The notes under the pieces are model-generated. The model was not told the DNA's origin. It ran no database searches and worked only from the letters and a program-made list of their open reading frames with translations. This document shows, piece by piece, positions 29,222-39,440 of a stretch of DNA of 64,000 bases (positions are counted from its first letter, which is position 1; the number at the start of each line of letters is the position of its first letter). The position numbers were made by a program, and so were the translations under genes. Source of the DNA: Nitrosomonas cryotolerans ATCC 49181 (GTDB taxonomy: Bacteria; Pseudomonadota; Gammaproteobacteria; Burkholderiales; Nitrosomonadaceae); NCBI RefSeq assembly GCF_900143275.1, contig NZ_FSRO01000001.1, positions 2,498,116 to 2,562,115 of the forward strand, read 5' to 3'.

Positions 29222-30448
29222 ATGCCTGAACTATCTGAAATTAAGATTCTGATACTTGATGATGATACTTTCATGCTCGGATTATTGTCTCGTATGCTTT
29301 CAAATCAGGGATTCACTTCTGTTAATTTTTGTGACAATGGGCGCGATGCACTTAAACAGATCGGCAATCCAGATACACAACCTGACGTAATATTGCTGGA
29401 TCTTAATATGCCAGAAATGGATGGAATTGAGTTTGTACGTCACCTAGTTGAGCGACATTATGCAGGCAGTCTCATTTTGGTCAGCGGTGAAGATGAACGC
29501 ATATTGAAAACGGCCGAGAAACTCGTTCATGCTCATGAGATACCCATGTTGGGCTATTTACATAAGCCGGTAAAACCCCAGGCATTGACTGCATTAATAA
29601 AGAAATGGGTACCCCCTTCTTTACACCACAATCAGCCACAAAAGAAAAAAACATATAGCATGGAGGCAGTACGGGCCGCCATCACGAATCGAGAACTGAT
29701 CAATTATTATCAGCCCAAAGTGGTGGTAGCTACGGGCGAGGTGGCGGGCGTAGAAACACTCGTGCGGTGGCAGCATTCTGATGATGGTCTGGTAACACCT
29801 GATCAGTTTATCGCTGTTGCAGAAGCACATGATTTAATCAATGACCTGACCTGTCTGGTTCTCACCAATGCCCTCGCCCAAGCTAGAGTTTGGCATCAAG
29901 CCGGATTAATGTTCCGGGTAGCTGTGAATGTATCCATGGATAATTTAACCTCTTTGGACTTCCAGGATTTAGTAGTTAATCTTGTCACTCAAGCAGGAGT
30001 ACCACCCCAGAAAGTCGTATTGGAAGTCACTGAAAGTCAGCTAATGGGAGACACTCGAATCCCGCTCGAAATTCTGACTCGACTCCGATTAAAACGATTT
30101 CGTCTTTCAATAGATGACTTTGGGACAGGGCATTCTTCACTCGCTCAGTTACGTGACATTCCTTTTGATGAGCTCAAAATTGATCAGAGCTTTGTGCACC
30201 GCGCTTGGGCCGATGAAACTTTGCGCGCAATGTATGACGCCAGCCTGGCCCTGGCAAGGCAACTGAATATGGAAGTTGTAGCTGAAGGCGTCCAAGACCA
30301 GGATGATTGGAAACTTGTACGTGAAACAGGATGTAACCTTGCCCAAGGATATTTCATCTCCGGCCCTCTCTTAGCCGACGATTTTCTTGATTGGATGAAA
30401 GACTGGCAGAAACGACTACGCGATGGATTGATTACTAAGCCGGCCTAA
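29222..30448 (+). CDS. Response regulator with EAL c-di-GMP phosphodiesterase output
   Basis: A 408-residue two-domain regulator. Residues 1-125 are a receiver (ILILDDDTFML acidic pocket; phospho-Asp in VILLDLNMPEMDG; Lys in YLHKPVKPQ). Residues about 150-400 are an EAL domain. The signature reads AGVETLVRW (ETL instead of EAL, keeping the metal-binding Glu). The other key residues are present: EVTESQLM, LSIDDFGTGHSSL, LKIDQSF, VVAEGVQ and LAQGYFISGPL. It is thus probably an active c-di-GMP hydrolase. It is transcribed away from the EPS operon, which makes control of biofilm EPS an attractive inference. No partner histidine kinase is nearby. Confidence 0.93.
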   Translation: MPELSEIKILILDDDTFMLGLLSRMLSNQGFTSVNFCDNGRDALKQIGNPDTQPDVILLDLNMPEMDGIEFVRHLVERHYAGSLILVSGEDERILKTAEKLVHAHEIPMLGYLHKPVKPQALTALIKKWVPPSLHHNQPQKKKTYSMEAVRAAITNRELINYYQPKVVVATGEVAGVETLVRWQHSDDGLVTPDQFIAVAEAHDLINDLTCLVLTNALAQARVWHQAGLMFRVAVNVSMDNLTSLDFQDLVVNLVTQAGVPPQKVVLEVTESQLMGDTRIPLEILTRLRLKRFRLSIDDFGTGHSSLAQLRDIPFDELKIDQSFVHRAWADETLRAMYDASLALARQLNMEVVAEGVQDQDDWKLVRETGCNLAQGYFISGPLLADDFLDWMKDWQKRLRDGLITKPA

Positions 30449-31302
30449 TGGGAACTGTTCAAGAGATCTCGATGATGTCTTAAATGATCCGCTATGTAAG
30501 TACTGATAAAATAATATCCGTGATCGTAGCCTTCATGATAACGTAGTATCAATTTTTGTTTCGCTTTCTTACAAGCCATTTCGAGGCGATCCGGATGCAG
30601 TTGTTCACTCAGAAATGGGTCATCCAGACCTTGATCAATCAGCAGTAGGGATGCATGATGGCAACCATCTTCAATTAAAGCGGTCGCATCGTGACCACGC
30701 CAGCGTTCACACGTCTCACCGAGATAATGAGTAAATGCTTTCTGTCCCCACGGACAAGACATAGGGGAAGAAACTGGAGCAAAAGCAGATACAGACTGAT
30801 ATATTTCCGGATTTCTGAGTGCTAAAGTCAAAGCGCCATGACCGCCCATAGAGTGTCCAAAAATACCGATCCGGTCTTTATCTGCTGGAAATTGCGCAAG
30901 AACTATTTCTCGTAATTCTTGTGTAATATAGGTTTCCATACGGTAATATTGCGACCACGGCGCTACAGTAGCGTCCAGGTAAAATCCTGCGCCCGCGCCC
31001 AAATCCCAATCCACACTCTCCCCCGGAAGCCCTGTTTGACGCGGACTGGTATCCATTGTTACAAGCATTAATCCATATTTGGCAGCATAACGCTGCGCAC
31101 CTGCTTTAATCATAAAAGTTTCTTCTGTGCAAGTAAGACCAGCCAAAAAAAACAATACGGGGACAGAACTATATTGCGCTTGCGGTGGTTGATATACCGA
31201 AAAACGCATGGGCAAACCAATAATTTCGGAATGATGTTGATAGAAGCCTTGCATACCATCAAAACAACGATGCTGACTAACCGTCTCCAATACTGCTTTC
31301 AT
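30445..31302 (-). CDS. fghA: S-formylglutathione hydrolase
   Basis: A serine esterase of the esterase D family (285 aa) that releases formate from S-formylglutathione, the second step of glutathione-linked formaldehyde detoxification. The nucleophile elbow is GIFGHSMGGHGAL near residue 150. The remaining triad residues sit in QGLDDPFL (Asp) and YDHGYYF (His). The oxyanion region FFLAGLTCTEE is also typical. It abuts the formaldehyde dehydrogenase gene directly and overlaps the convergent REC-EAL gene's end by a few bases. Confidence 0.96.
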   Translation of the reverse strand: MKAVLETVSQHRCFDGMQGFYQHHSEIIGLPMRFSVYQPPQAQYSSVPVLFFLAGLTCTEETFMIKAGAQRYAAKYGLMLVTMDTSPRQTGLPGESVDWDLGAGAGFYLDATVAPWSQYYRMETYITQELREIVLAQFPADKDRIGIFGHSMGGHGALTLALRNPEIYQSVSAFAPVSSPMSCPWGQKAFTHYLGETCERWRGHDATALIEDGCHHASLLLIDQGLDDPFLSEQLHPDRLEMACKKAKQKLILRYHEGYDHGYYFISTYIADHLRHHRDLLNSSH

Positions 31303-32408
31303 TAATAAACCACCACAGATCTGATGGACTTACCCGCTTTCATTAAGCGAAATCCCTCATTAATATCTTCCAACTTCAAAATATCCGTTATCAATGAATC
31401 GATATTAATTTTTCCTTCCATATACCAGTCGACAATCTTTGGCACATCCGTGCGTCCACGCGCCCCGCCAAAAGCCGAGCCTTCCCACTTCCGGCCAGTC
31501 ACAAGCTGAAAAGGGCGTGTACTGATTTCCGCACCTGCCTCCGCCACGCCGATAATAATGCTCCGCCCCCAACCTTTATGGGTACATTCCAGCGCCTGAC
31601 GCATAACTTGGGTATTGCCAATACATTCAAAACTATAATCGGCCCCACCATCTGTAAGCTGAACAATCGCATCTACAATATCGGGAACTTCATTAGTATT
31701 AATAAAGTGCGTCATGCCAAATTCACGCGCCATGGCCTCTCGCTCCGAGTTAATATCAATACCGATAATTTTGTCAGCGCCGACCATTTTTGCGCCCTGT
31801 ATTACATTTAAACCGATGCCCCCCAGGCCGAATACAGCTACGTTACTGCCGGCTTCAACTTTAGCTGTAAATAATACCGCGCCAATACCTGTAGTAACAC
31901 CACATCCGATGTAACATACTTTTTCGAAAGGCGCATCTTCGCGAATTTTTGCCAGCGCAATTTCCGGCACCACAGTGTAATTTGAAAAAGTAGAAGTACC
32001 CATATAATGAAAGAGTGGTTTTCCATGGAGAGAAAAACGTGAAGTTGCATCCGGCATGAGACCGCGCCCCTGCGTGCTACGAATCGCCTGACAAAGATTA
32101 GTTTTTTGTGACAAACAGAATTTACATTCACGACACTCTGGTGTGTAGAGCGGAATCACGTGATCCCCTTTACGCAGATGTCTTACATCTGGTCCGACAT
32201 CAACAACGATACCAGCGCCCTCGTGACCCAAAACAGCAGGAAACAAGCCTTCCGGATCAGCCCCTGACAAGGTATAGTAATCAGTATGACAAATACCGGT
32301 TGCTTTAATTTCAACTAATACTTCACCCGCTCTGGGACCTTCCAGGTCAACATTCTCAATAACAAGCGGTTGCCCAGCTTTCCAGGCAACCGCAGCGCGT
32401 GTTTTCAT
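31302..32408 (-). CDS. frmA: S-(hydroxymethyl)glutathione dehydrogenase (class III alcohol dehydrogenase)
   Basis: A zinc- and NAD-dependent enzyme of 368 residues that oxidises the formaldehyde-glutathione adduct. Catalytic zinc ligands lie in GICHTDYYTLSG and LGHEGAGIV. The four structural zinc cysteines are in CRECKFCLSQKTNLC. The NAD fold motif is VFGLGGIGLNVI. The stop overlaps the fghA start by one base, so the two act as an operon for formaldehyde oxidation. Confidence 0.97.
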   Translation of the reverse strand: MKTRAAVAWKAGQPLVIENVDLEGPRAGEVLVEIKATGICHTDYYTLSGADPEGLFPAVLGHEGAGIVVDVGPDVRHLRKGDHVIPLYTPECRECKFCLSQKTNLCQAIRSTQGRGLMPDATSRFSLHGKPLFHYMGTSTFSNYTVVPEIALAKIREDAPFEKVCYIGCGVTTGIGAVLFTAKVEAGSNVAVFGLGGIGLNVIQGAKMVGADKIIGIDINSEREAMAREFGMTHFINTNEVPDIVDAIVQLTDGGADYSFECIGNTQVMRQALECTHKGWGRSIIIGVAEAGAEISTRPFQLVTGRKWEGSAFGGARGRTDVPKIVDWYMEGKINIDSLITDILKLEDINEGFRLMKAGKSIRSVVVY

Positions 32409-32674
32409 CAGAATAATCCTCTTACAAGTTTTGTTTAGTTATATTTCTAATTTATGATTTGCTGCGCTACAGTAATGGATGTATACCTACAATACATTGA
32501 ATATGAAAACCAGTCTTTAGTTCCCGGATATGTTTATCTGGTATCAATACATTCATTTCATATTTCAGATACTCGATTTTTTGAGCCGCAAGTATACGTT
32601 CTATTATTCCGGAAAACGTGTATGCATTTTTTTCGAGGCTGTTTTATTCCTCATCATTGTGCTTCAATCTATTT

Positions 32675-33271
32675 TCATCTAAAGTTTTCAATTAACCGTG
32701 TCAGTGCCTTACCACGATGACTGATCAAATTTTTTTGGTCTGAGGACAACTCTGCCGCAGTCTTGCCCGATCCGGGCAGAAAAAAATAAGGATCGTAACC
32801 AAACCCACTTTCACCCCGTGGGTGTAAAACAATCTCACCATGCCAGATACCATCAGCAATCATCGGCTGAGGATCCTCTGCATGCCGGACCAATATCATA
32901 ATACAATAATAATAGGCACTTCGATCCGATTGATCTTTGAGTACCTTAATTAACTTTAAATTATTGCGTTTGTCTGATTTAGGTTCACCAGCATAACGTG
33001 CTGAAATAACACCCGGCGCACCTTTTAATGCATTAACACAAATCCCTGAGTCATCCGCCAAGGCAGGCAAACCAGAACATCTACTGGCATGACGCGCTTT
33101 GACCAAAGCATTTTCAATGAAGGTGTGATAGGGTTCGTCCACCCCATTAATGTTGAACGTGGATTGTGGCAGCACTTCAATAGCTAGTGGCGCAAACAAA
33201 GCGCCTATTTCACTTAATTTACCTTGATTATTACTCGCAATAACAAGCTTCTTTATATCATGCATACTCAT
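32675..33271 (-). CDS. rdgB: dITP/XTP pyrophosphatase
   Basis: A house-cleaning nucleotide pyrophosphatase of the HAM1 family (198 aa) that hydrolyses dITP and XTP to keep them out of DNA. Motifs: VIASNNQGKLSEI (substrate loop), ALADDSGICV (catalytic Asp) and the C-terminal SHRGKALTRL. It starts directly after the rph stop codon. The 266 bases downstream to frmA contain no gene. Confidence 0.96.
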   Translation of the reverse strand: MSMHDIKKLVIASNNQGKLSEIGALFAPLAIEVLPQSTFNINGVDEPYHTFIENALVKARHASRCSGLPALADDSGICVNALKGAPGVISARYAGEPKSDKRNNLKLIKVLKDQSDRSAYYYCIMILVRHAEDPQPMIADGIWHGEIVLHPRGESGFGYDPYFFLPGSGKTAAELSSDQKNLISHRGKALTRLIENFR

Positions 33272-33991
33272 TCAACTTACTGCCAGCACAGTTTTCTGAA
33301 TTGCGACCAATTCTTTAATTCCCTGCTGTGCCTTATCCAACATGATATTCAGTTCCTCTCGACTGAAAGCGATTCCTTCTGCCGTTCCTTGCACTTCGAC
33401 CAAGCCCAGACTCCCTGTCATCACCACATTCATATCCGTGTCACAGGAAGAATCTTCCTGATAATCCAGATCGAGTACGGCCGCACCCTTATGGATACCA
33501 ACCGAGATGGCTGCAATATGGTCCAATATGGGTGTATGCTCTATTAATTGCTTGCATAATAGCTTATCTACTGCATCATGTAGCGCCACAAATGCACCGG
33601 TAATGCTGGCCGTTCGAGTACCACCGTCTGCCTGAATAACATCACAATCAATTTGAATCGTCCGTTCACCCAACTTTTTCATATCTACCACCGAGCGTAA
33701 TGCGCGTCCGATCAATCGTTGAATCTCCATCGTACGGCCGGATTGCCTCCCCTTAATTACTTCACGTTGCATACGTTCACCGGTGGAGCATGGCAACATA
33801 TTGTATTCAGCAGTCAACCAGCCCTGTCCTTTGCCTTTAAGAAATTGAGGAACTTTTTCGTTTACACTGGCCGTACAAATAATTTTGGTATCACCACATT
33901 CAATTAGCACAGAGCCTTCAGCGTGCTTGGTATAGTGGCGAAATATTTGTACGGGACGCATTTGATCAGGATTACGATTATCGGGACGCAT
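33272..33991 (-). CDS. rph: Ribonuclease PH
   Basis: A phosphorolytic 3'-5' exoribonuclease that trims tRNA 3' ends (239 aa). The N-terminus [14 protein letters not shown], the [11 protein letters not shown] segment and the C-terminal ..[14 protein letters not shown] are characteristic. Phosphate-binding arginines are present in [21 protein letters not shown] chose the ATG at 33991, one codon inside a GTG at 33994. It is immediately followed by rdgB, a widespread bacterial pairing. Confidence 0.97.
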   Translation of the reverse strand: MRPDNRNPDQMRPVQIFRHYTKHAEGSVLIECGDTKIICTASVNEKVPQFLKGKGQGWLTAEYNMLPCSTGERMQREVIKGRQSGRTMEIQRLIGRALRSVVDMKKLGERTIQIDCDVIQADGGTRTASITGAFVALHDAVDKLLCKQLIEHTPILDHIAAISVGIHKGAAVLDLDYQEDSSCDTDMNVVMTGSLGLVEVQGTAEGIAFSREELNIMLDKAQQGIKELVAIQKTVLAVS

Positions 33992-34222
33992 CACTCTGTC
34001 AGACCTTATATCTAGTTAGGGCGTAATATTAAGCAGTATCAGAACGTACTATTTTTTTAATGATATCTATAACATTACACTTATTGATGCAAATAGCTAA
34101 TTATAAAAATCGTTGCATAACTGATTTTTTCGATAGCTTGGTATTTTCAGGTTATTAATTTTATCGGTCATATACCAGCACAAAAATTTTCAAAATACGA
34201 TTTATACGAAGGCCTCTTATTA

Positions 34223-35029
34223 TTAGCTGGAAAAACGATATATTGGTTTTGGCGGGGCATCAGCAGAAAGGGTTAGCACCTCATATCCATCTTCAGTAAC
34301 TAATACAGTGTGCTCCCATTGCGCTGACAAGCTACTATCTTTAGTTGTAATAGTCCATCCATCAGGTAAATGGCGAATAGCAGCTTTACCAGCATTAATC
34401 ATAGGCTCAACCGTAAAAATCATACCCGGCTCAAGCCGCAAACCAGTACCAATACGACCATAGTGAAGTACTTGTGGGTCTTCATGAAACTTTAAACCAA
34501 TGCCGTGACCACAAAATTCTTTCACCACACTATATCCCACGCTTTCGGCCAGCCTCTGAATAGCGTAGCCAATATCTCCCAGATGTTTACCGGGTTTAAT
34601 CTCATCTATACCTCGCCACATTGCTTCATAGGTTAATTCGCATAAGCGTCTGGCTTGAATTGATGGTTCGCCTACGTAGTACATGCGGCTCGTATCACCA
34701 TGATAACGATTACTAATAACGGTAACATCAATATTGACAATATCGCCATTTTTCAGCTTTTTTTTGCCGGGTATGCCATGGCATATCTGATTATTTACTG
34801 AAGTACAAATCGATTTTGGATAGGGCGAATGTCCCGGTGGCGCATAGTTGAGGGGTGCAGGGATTGTATTTTGCACCTCAGTCATATACTGATGGCACAA
34901 CCCATCAAGCTCACCAGTCGTAACTCCAGGTGTAACAAAAGGAGCAATATAATCTAAAACCTCTGAAGCAAGTCTACCCGCAACCCGCATCTTTTCTATT
35001 TCTTGTAACGATTTTATATGTACTGTCAT
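34223..35029 (-). CDS. map: Methionine aminopeptidase type I
   Basis: Removes the initiator methionine from nascent proteins (268 aa). All five metal ligands are in place: Asp in VNIDVTV, Asp in GDTSRMYYVG, His in FCGHGIGLKFHE, Glu in MIFTVEPMIN and Glu in AQWEHTVLV. It stands alone here, not next to rpsB, and is divergent from the cytochrome c4 gene. Confidence 0.97.
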   Translation of the reverse strand: MTVHIKSLQEIEKMRVAGRLASEVLDYIAPFVTPGVTTGELDGLCHQYMTEVQNTIPAPLNYAPPGHSPYPKSICTSVNNQICHGIPGKKKLKNGDIVNIDVTVISNRYHGDTSRMYYVGEPSIQARRLCELTYEAMWRGIDEIKPGKHLGDIGYAIQRLAESVGYSVVKEFCGHGIGLKFHEDPQVLHYGRIGTGLRLEPGMIFTVEPMINAGKAAIRHLPDGWTITTKDSSLSAQWEHTVLVTEDGYEVLTLSADAPPKPIYRFSS

Positions 35030-35500
35030 AATGATTTTTAGTTAGCTAAATAGTCAACAATTATATGATAACATTTTGACAATGCTTGCAAAATCAGCGA
35101 AGAAATAAATGTAACAATGATAATTCATAAATTCAGCAAACATATACTTTAACTTGAATATGTTAATTCAATATAAAATAACAACCGTTACCTTAGCATC
35201 TTACCCAACAAAAATGCACTTACTTCCGGATACAGCAGGTACTCTTGCCAAAAATAATCGATATTCACAGGCAACAGACAAGCTCCTCCAGAGCGAAATA
35301 ATTATGGCGCTTGTGCAATGATCTAGATAATAAAAGCACCTCTAACACTCAATACAAATAAAAAAGACAAGTTCCTTCAATAATACGGATTCCAGCTACA
35401 CATGTTAACGGTTTTTTTGTTGTTAATAATCTCTCGCCTTGTTAAAATGCACAGTTGATCCTATCAGTACCAAGTTTTCGGAAGCCCTAAAGAAAATGGA
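35030..35500. other. 471-bp divergent intergenic region (map / cytochrome c4)
   Basis: AT-rich with no credible ORF, tRNA or strong hairpin. Must contain promoters for both genes. Nothing more specific is seen. Confidence 0.5.
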
Positions 35501-36157
35501 ATGCAAAACATGAAAATATTTATGAATACGGCAGTAGTCATTGCTCTGACATTATCTGCTCCAATCTTCGCTGAAAACAATACAGCTGCTAATAGTGACG
35601 CTACTAAAGGTAAAGATATTGCGGCCGGTGTTTGTGCGGGCTGTCACAATGCTGACGGCAACAGTTTCATCCCGTTGAATCCTATCTTAGCTGGGCAACA
35701 TGCAGAATACATTACCAAGCAATTGATTGATTTTAAGGTAACGGATACATCGCCAGCAAAACGTAACAGTCCTGTCATGACTTCCATGGTCGCCGCACTC
35801 TCACTGGAAGACATGAAGAGTCTTGGCACTTATTATGCTCAACAAAAAACAGAGCCAAGTACAAGTAATATAGCTCAGAATGAAGCATTACTAAAAGCAG
35901 GGAAAATCATTTATCATGGCGGTAATTTGGAAAATGGTGTCCCTGCGTGCGCGAGTTGCCATTCTCCTAATGGTTCTGGCATTCCACCCCATTATCCTGC
36001 TCTAGCAGGACAGCATGCTGAATATACAACGGCTCAGTTAAAGGCGTTCAGTAATGGCAATCGCGCCAATGATGGCCACGTCATGCAGACAATTGTTACC
36101 CGCATGAGCTCAAAAGAGAAGAGAGCCGTAGCTGAATATATTTCCAAACTGCGCTAA
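35501..36157 (+). CDS. Periplasmic dihaem cytochrome c4
   Basis: A 218-residue protein with a Sec signal peptide (about residues 1-24, cleaved after PIFA). Two homologous class I cytochrome c domains follow, each with a CXXCH site (CAGCHNADG and CASCHSPNG) and a distal Met region (SPVMTSM; HVMQTIV). This is the cytochrome c4 layout, which carries electrons to terminal oxidases. A second in-frame ATG at 35510 (MKIFMN) is an equally plausible start. It ends in a strong terminator. Confidence 0.93.
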   Translation: MQNMKIFMNTAVVIALTLSAPIFAENNTAANSDATKGKDIAAGVCAGCHNADGNSFIPLNPILAGQHAEYITKQLIDFKVTDTSPAKRNSPVMTSMVAALSLEDMKSLGTYYAQQKTEPSTSNIAQNEALLKAGKIIYHGGNLENGVPACASCHSPNGSGIPPHYPALAGQHAEYTTAQLKAFSNGNRANDGHVMQTIVTRMSSKEKRAVAEYISKLR

Positions 36158-36189
36158 CTTCTACCAACTTCTAGTTAATTGCTAACAGA

Positions 36190-36223
36190 TAACAAAAAGG
36201 CAGCCATGGCTGCCTTTTTGTTA
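36190..36223. terminator. Strong bidirectional Rho-independent terminator
   Basis: AAAAAGGCAGCCATGGCTGC followed by CTTTTTG forms a perfect stem (AAAAAGGCAGCC/GGCTGCCTTTTT) with T and A tracts on both sides. It serves the convergent cytochrome c4 and hemL genes. Confidence 0.93.
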
Positions 36224-36240
36224 TCACACCGAAACGAAAC

Positions 36241-37521
36241 TCACCAAGTGTCAAATACCTTTTCTGCTGCAACTAGCGTCTTATCGATTTCCATATCGCC
36301 ATGGGCAGAGGAAACGAAACCCGCCTCAAATGCCGAGGGTGCAAAATAAACACCCTCATTTAACATGGCATGAAAAAATCGATTAAATGCATCTTTATCA
36401 CACTCCATCACCTCAGAAAAACTGGCTGGGATTTTCTCCCTAAAATAGAGTCCGAACATTCCACCCACTGACTGAGCACAAAAAGCAACCCCTTGCTTTT
36501 TTGCGATAGCAACAATACCTTCCGTAAGCTGTTGAGTTTTGCTCGCAAGTCTCTCATAAAACCCAACTGCTTGTACCTGTTTCAAAGTAGCCAATCCTGC
36601 TGCAACAGCAACGGGATTACCAGAAAGTGTTCCTGCCTGATATACTGGCCCCAACGGTGCCAGGCATTGCATAATATCCCGCCTTCCACCAAAGGCTGCC
36701 ATTGGCATACCACCACCAATCACTTTACCCAGCGTAGTGAGATCCGGTTTAATCTGATAAAGACCCTGAGCGCAACTCAGACCAACACGAAAACCCGTCA
36801 TTACCTCATCAAAAATCAGCACACTACCATGCTGGGTGCATAATTCACGCAAAGTAGCCAGAAAACCTGATTCCGGCATAATCAGATTCATATTACCCGC
36901 AATCGGTTCAACAATAACCGCAGCAATCTTATCACCATGCTCAACGAATGTTTTTTCCAATCCAGCTCGATCATTGTAGTCCAGTACAATAGTATGCCCT
37001 ACTGTTTCCGCAGGAACACCGGCAGAACTAGGATGACCAAAAGTCAAGGCACCAGAACCGGCCTTCACTAGCAAAGCATCATCATGACCGTGATAACACC
37101 CTTCAAATTTAATAATATGGCTTCTACCTGTATAACCGCGCGCCAGACGGATAGCACTCATCCCTGCCTCAGTGCCCGAGCTGACCAGCCTAACTTGTTC
37201 GATTGAAGGGATTAATTGACAAATCAGCTCCGCTATTTTCAACTCTGCTTCAGTAGGCGCACCAAAAGTTAAGCCATTCTGCGCGGCTGTTTGTACTGCG
37301 TTGATTACCTCTGTTTGTGCATGACCTAGAATTAATGGCCCCCAAGAACCCACATAGTCGATGTAAGCCTTTCCATCTACGTCCCATACATAAGCTCCCT
37401 GTCCCCTCTGAAAAAATATGGGTTCACCACCCACTGATTTAAAGGCGCGCACAGGTGAATTAACGCCACCGGGAATATATTTCTGAGACAACTCAAACAA
37501 TTGATGATTACGTGAAGTCAT
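36241..37521 (-). CDS. hemL: Glutamate-1-semialdehyde 2,1-aminomutase
   Basis: A PLP enzyme that makes 5-aminolevulinate for haem synthesis by the C5 pathway (427 aa). It begins [20 protein letters not shown]. The PLP lysine is in [12 protein letters not shown], and other landmarks are [11 protein letters not shown] and [13 protein letters not shown] chose the ATG at 37521 from the family start; the longer in-frame frame to 37587 adds an unmatched hydrophobic stretch. It is next to the thiDE pair on the same strand, about 200 bases away. Confidence 0.96.
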   Translation of the reverse strand: MTSRNHQLFELSQKYIPGGVNSPVRAFKSVGGEPIFFQRGQGAYVWDVDGKAYIDYVGSWGPLILGHAQTEVINAVQTAAQNGLTFGAPTEAELKIAELICQLIPSIEQVRLVSSGTEAGMSAIRLARGYTGRSHIIKFEGCYHGHDDALLVKAGSGALTFGHPSSAGVPAETVGHTIVLDYNDRAGLEKTFVEHGDKIAAVIVEPIAGNMNLIMPESGFLATLRELCTQHGSVLIFDEVMTGFRVGLSCAQGLYQIKPDLTTLGKVIGGGMPMAAFGGRRDIMQCLAPLGPVYQAGTLSGNPVAVAAGLATLKQVQAVGFYERLASKTQQLTEGIVAIAKKQGVAFCAQSVGGMFGLYFREKIPASFSEVMECDKDAFNRFFHAMLNEGVYFAPSAFEAGFVSSAHGDMEIDKTLVAAEKVFDTW

Positions 37522-37724
37522 TTGATAACTCGTCAGTATGATTAAAAATAGTGGATTGCATCTGGAAGCAGCTCCGATAAAAACCAATTTAATATGTACA
37601 TAGGGAAAACCGCGGGTATTATCTCAACACTGCATTATCAATAGTAACGGTGTTTCCGATGATCAAGAGATGATTACCTATTCCCTCGCCAGCCCAGATT
37701 GTAAAAATCTAGCAGATTTTTACT

Positions 37725-38348
37725 TTAATAAAATAATCGTGAAAATTGTTTAGCGGTAGATTGTATATTTTGTGCACAAAATAAAGTGCTACAAACCGCT
37801 ATGGCATTACTCCCATTTTTTATTAAGATCTCAGCATTGATTAAATTAATTCCACCAATGGCAACAACAGGTGTCAATAGTCTTTTCTTTGCTTGATGCA
37901 ACAAATCGATTGAAGCAGGCACTGCTTCTGGCTTCGTGACTGAAGCATAAAATGCACCAAAAGCCACATAATCAAAGCCCTGCACTTCAGCTCTAATAGC
38001 CAAATCCAGGCAATTATAACAAGAAGCGCCAATAATTTTTCTCTTGCCCAACCAATATCGTGCTTCTCTAATAGAAATATCCGTTTGACCTATATGCAGC
38101 CCAGCCGCTTTCACTTCAATAGCAAGACCAAGATGATCGTTAATAATCAGCGGAACACTATATTTTTGACAAAGATGAGCCAATGCATGCGCCTGTTCGC
38201 GTAACAATTCAGTACCCGCTGCTTTATTACGATACTGTATCAGACGAACACCACCAGCAAGTGCTTGCTCAGTCATTATCAACAGGCCTTCTGTATCGAT
38301 CTGATTCGGTGTAATGGCGTACAATCCGCCGATTTCAGGGCATACCAT
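37725..38348 (-). CDS. thiE: Thiamine-phosphate synthase
   Basis: Joins HMP-pyrophosphate and the thiazole phosphate to give thiamine monophosphate (207 aa TIM barrel). Motifs: GLYAITPNQ, IQYRNK, LIINDHLGLA, GASCYN, VAFGAFYAS and a final VAIGGIN phosphate loop. It follows thiD by 11 bases in the same operon. The 5' region has no TPP riboswitch. Confidence 0.95.
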   Translation of the reverse strand: MVCPEIGGLYAITPNQIDTEGLLIMTEQALAGGVRLIQYRNKAAGTELLREQAHALAHLCQKYSVPLIINDHLGLAIEVKAAGLHIGQTDISIREARYWLGKRKIIGASCYNCLDLAIRAEVQGFDYVAFGAFYASVTKPEAVPASIDLLHQAKKRLLTPVVAIGGINLINAEILIKNGSNAIAVCSTLFCAQNIQSTAKQFSRLFY

Positions 38349-38359
38349 TTGCAGCTACC

Positions 38360-39199
38360 TTAACTTTTATCCTTATTCAAGTCCGTATTTTCATCATCTG
38401 CCCAAAAAAGCCTGTCTGGTAAATGCTGCCCCATACCTGGACGAAAACCCGCTTTCAATGCCCGCCAGGTAAAATCCTGCGCTTCATACACGCTTTCATC
38501 GACAGATAATCCATTCGCAATTGAGGCAGCGATAGCAGATGCCAATGTGCATCCTGATCCATGATAAGAACCGGCTAATCTTTGCCATTCATCCGAACGT
38601 ACAATACCGTCAGAGTTATACAGTGTATTGACAACCCGAGATGTATAGTCATGCGTACCGGTAATCAATACATACTCGCAGCCCATTTGTAAAAGCCTTT
38701 CTGCACACTGATCAAAATCCAGCAGATATGAATCATCGTCATCATCATCCTGCGCCAAACGCCGAGCCTCCAAGCTATTGGGTGTTAGAATAGTCACTTG
38801 CGGAAGCAACAATTCACGCATAGCCTGTACCATCTCTTCGTTAGCCAATTCGTCACCACGACCCGACGCAAGGACTGGATCTAATATCAACGGGATATCG
38901 GGATAATCTGAAATCACTTCAGCAATCGCCGCTATAATTTCGACACTGCCCAATAGTCCGATTTTAAAAACATTCACAGGCATATCTTCTAATACCGCTC
39001 GTGCCTGGTCCGCTACCCATTCCGGATCAAGTGCCAGTATATCTTCTACACCGACTGTATCTTGTACTGTAATAGCCGTAATTACCGACAAAGGGTGACA
39101 ACCCAGACTGGCAATCGTAAGAATATCCGCATGAATGCCGGCTCCGCCACTTGGGTCGTTTGCGGCAAAAGAAAGTACAATAGGGGGTGGCTGTAACAT
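38360..39199 (-). CDS. thiD: Hydroxymethylpyrimidine (phosphate) kinase
   Basis: A ribokinase-like enzyme (279 aa) that phosphorylates HMP and HMP-phosphate for thiamine synthesis. Visible: the N-terminal SFAANDPSGGAGIHADI, the VFKIGLLGS segment, LDPVLASGRGDEL and the anion-hole GSYHGSGCTLASAIAA (catalytic Asp region altered to SGC but typical of family). It is first in the thiDE operon and only 52 bases from the divergent rubredoxin gene. Confidence 0.95.
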   Translation of the reverse strand: MLQPPPIVLSFAANDPSGGAGIHADILTIASLGCHPLSVITAITVQDTVGVEDILALDPEWVADQARAVLEDMPVNVFKIGLLGSVEIIAAIAEVISDYPDIPLILDPVLASGRGDELANEEMVQAMRELLLPQVTILTPNSLEARRLAQDDDDDDSYLLDFDQCAERLLQMGCEYVLITGTHDYTSRVVNTLYNSDGIVRSDEWQRLAGSYHGSGCTLASAIAASIANGLSVDESVYEAQDFTWRALKAGFRPGMGQHLPDRLFWADDENTDLNKDKS

Positions 39200-39251
39200 G
39201 CATTAATACCGTAAAATGCTATTTTAACCTAAAAAGAGGCTCCTATCTATC

Positions 39252-39440
39252 ATGCCGACTGAAGAGAATCATGTTTACAACCGTTATATGTGTCTTATTT
39301 GTGGCTTTATATATGACGAAGCCGAAGGATCTCCGGAAGAAGGTATCCCCGCCGGCACGCGTTGGGAAGATGTACCGATCAATTGGACATGTCCTGAATG
39401 TGGTGCGCGCAAAGAAGATTTTGAAATGGTGAAAATATAG
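39252..39440 (+). CDS. Rubredoxin
   Basis: A 62-residue one-iron electron carrier. The two Cys pairs are in YMCLICGFIYDEAEG and WTCPECGARKEDFE, and GIPAGTRWEDVP between them is the classic rubredoxin loop. Its stop codon abuts the gloA start, so the two are co-transcribed. The redox partner is not evident. Confidence 0.96.
   Translation: MPTEENHVYNRYMCLICGFIYDEAEGSPEEGIPAGTRWEDVPINWTCPECGARKEDFEMVKI

Noticed and set aside
32454..32720. ORF of 88 codons on the plus strand between frmA and rdgB
   Set aside because: It runs into rdgB in antisense, has a skewed composition and no ribosome site; treated as chance.
34111..34123. CGTTGCATAACTG, similar (12 of 13) to the TIR of the 113-bp element at 28811
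   Set aside because: Only one end is recognisable; no matching partner end nearby, so a second element copy cannot be supported.
39200..39251. Possible TPP riboswitch before thiD
   Set aside because: The 52-bp gap is too short and lacks the CUGAGA and thi-box pattern.
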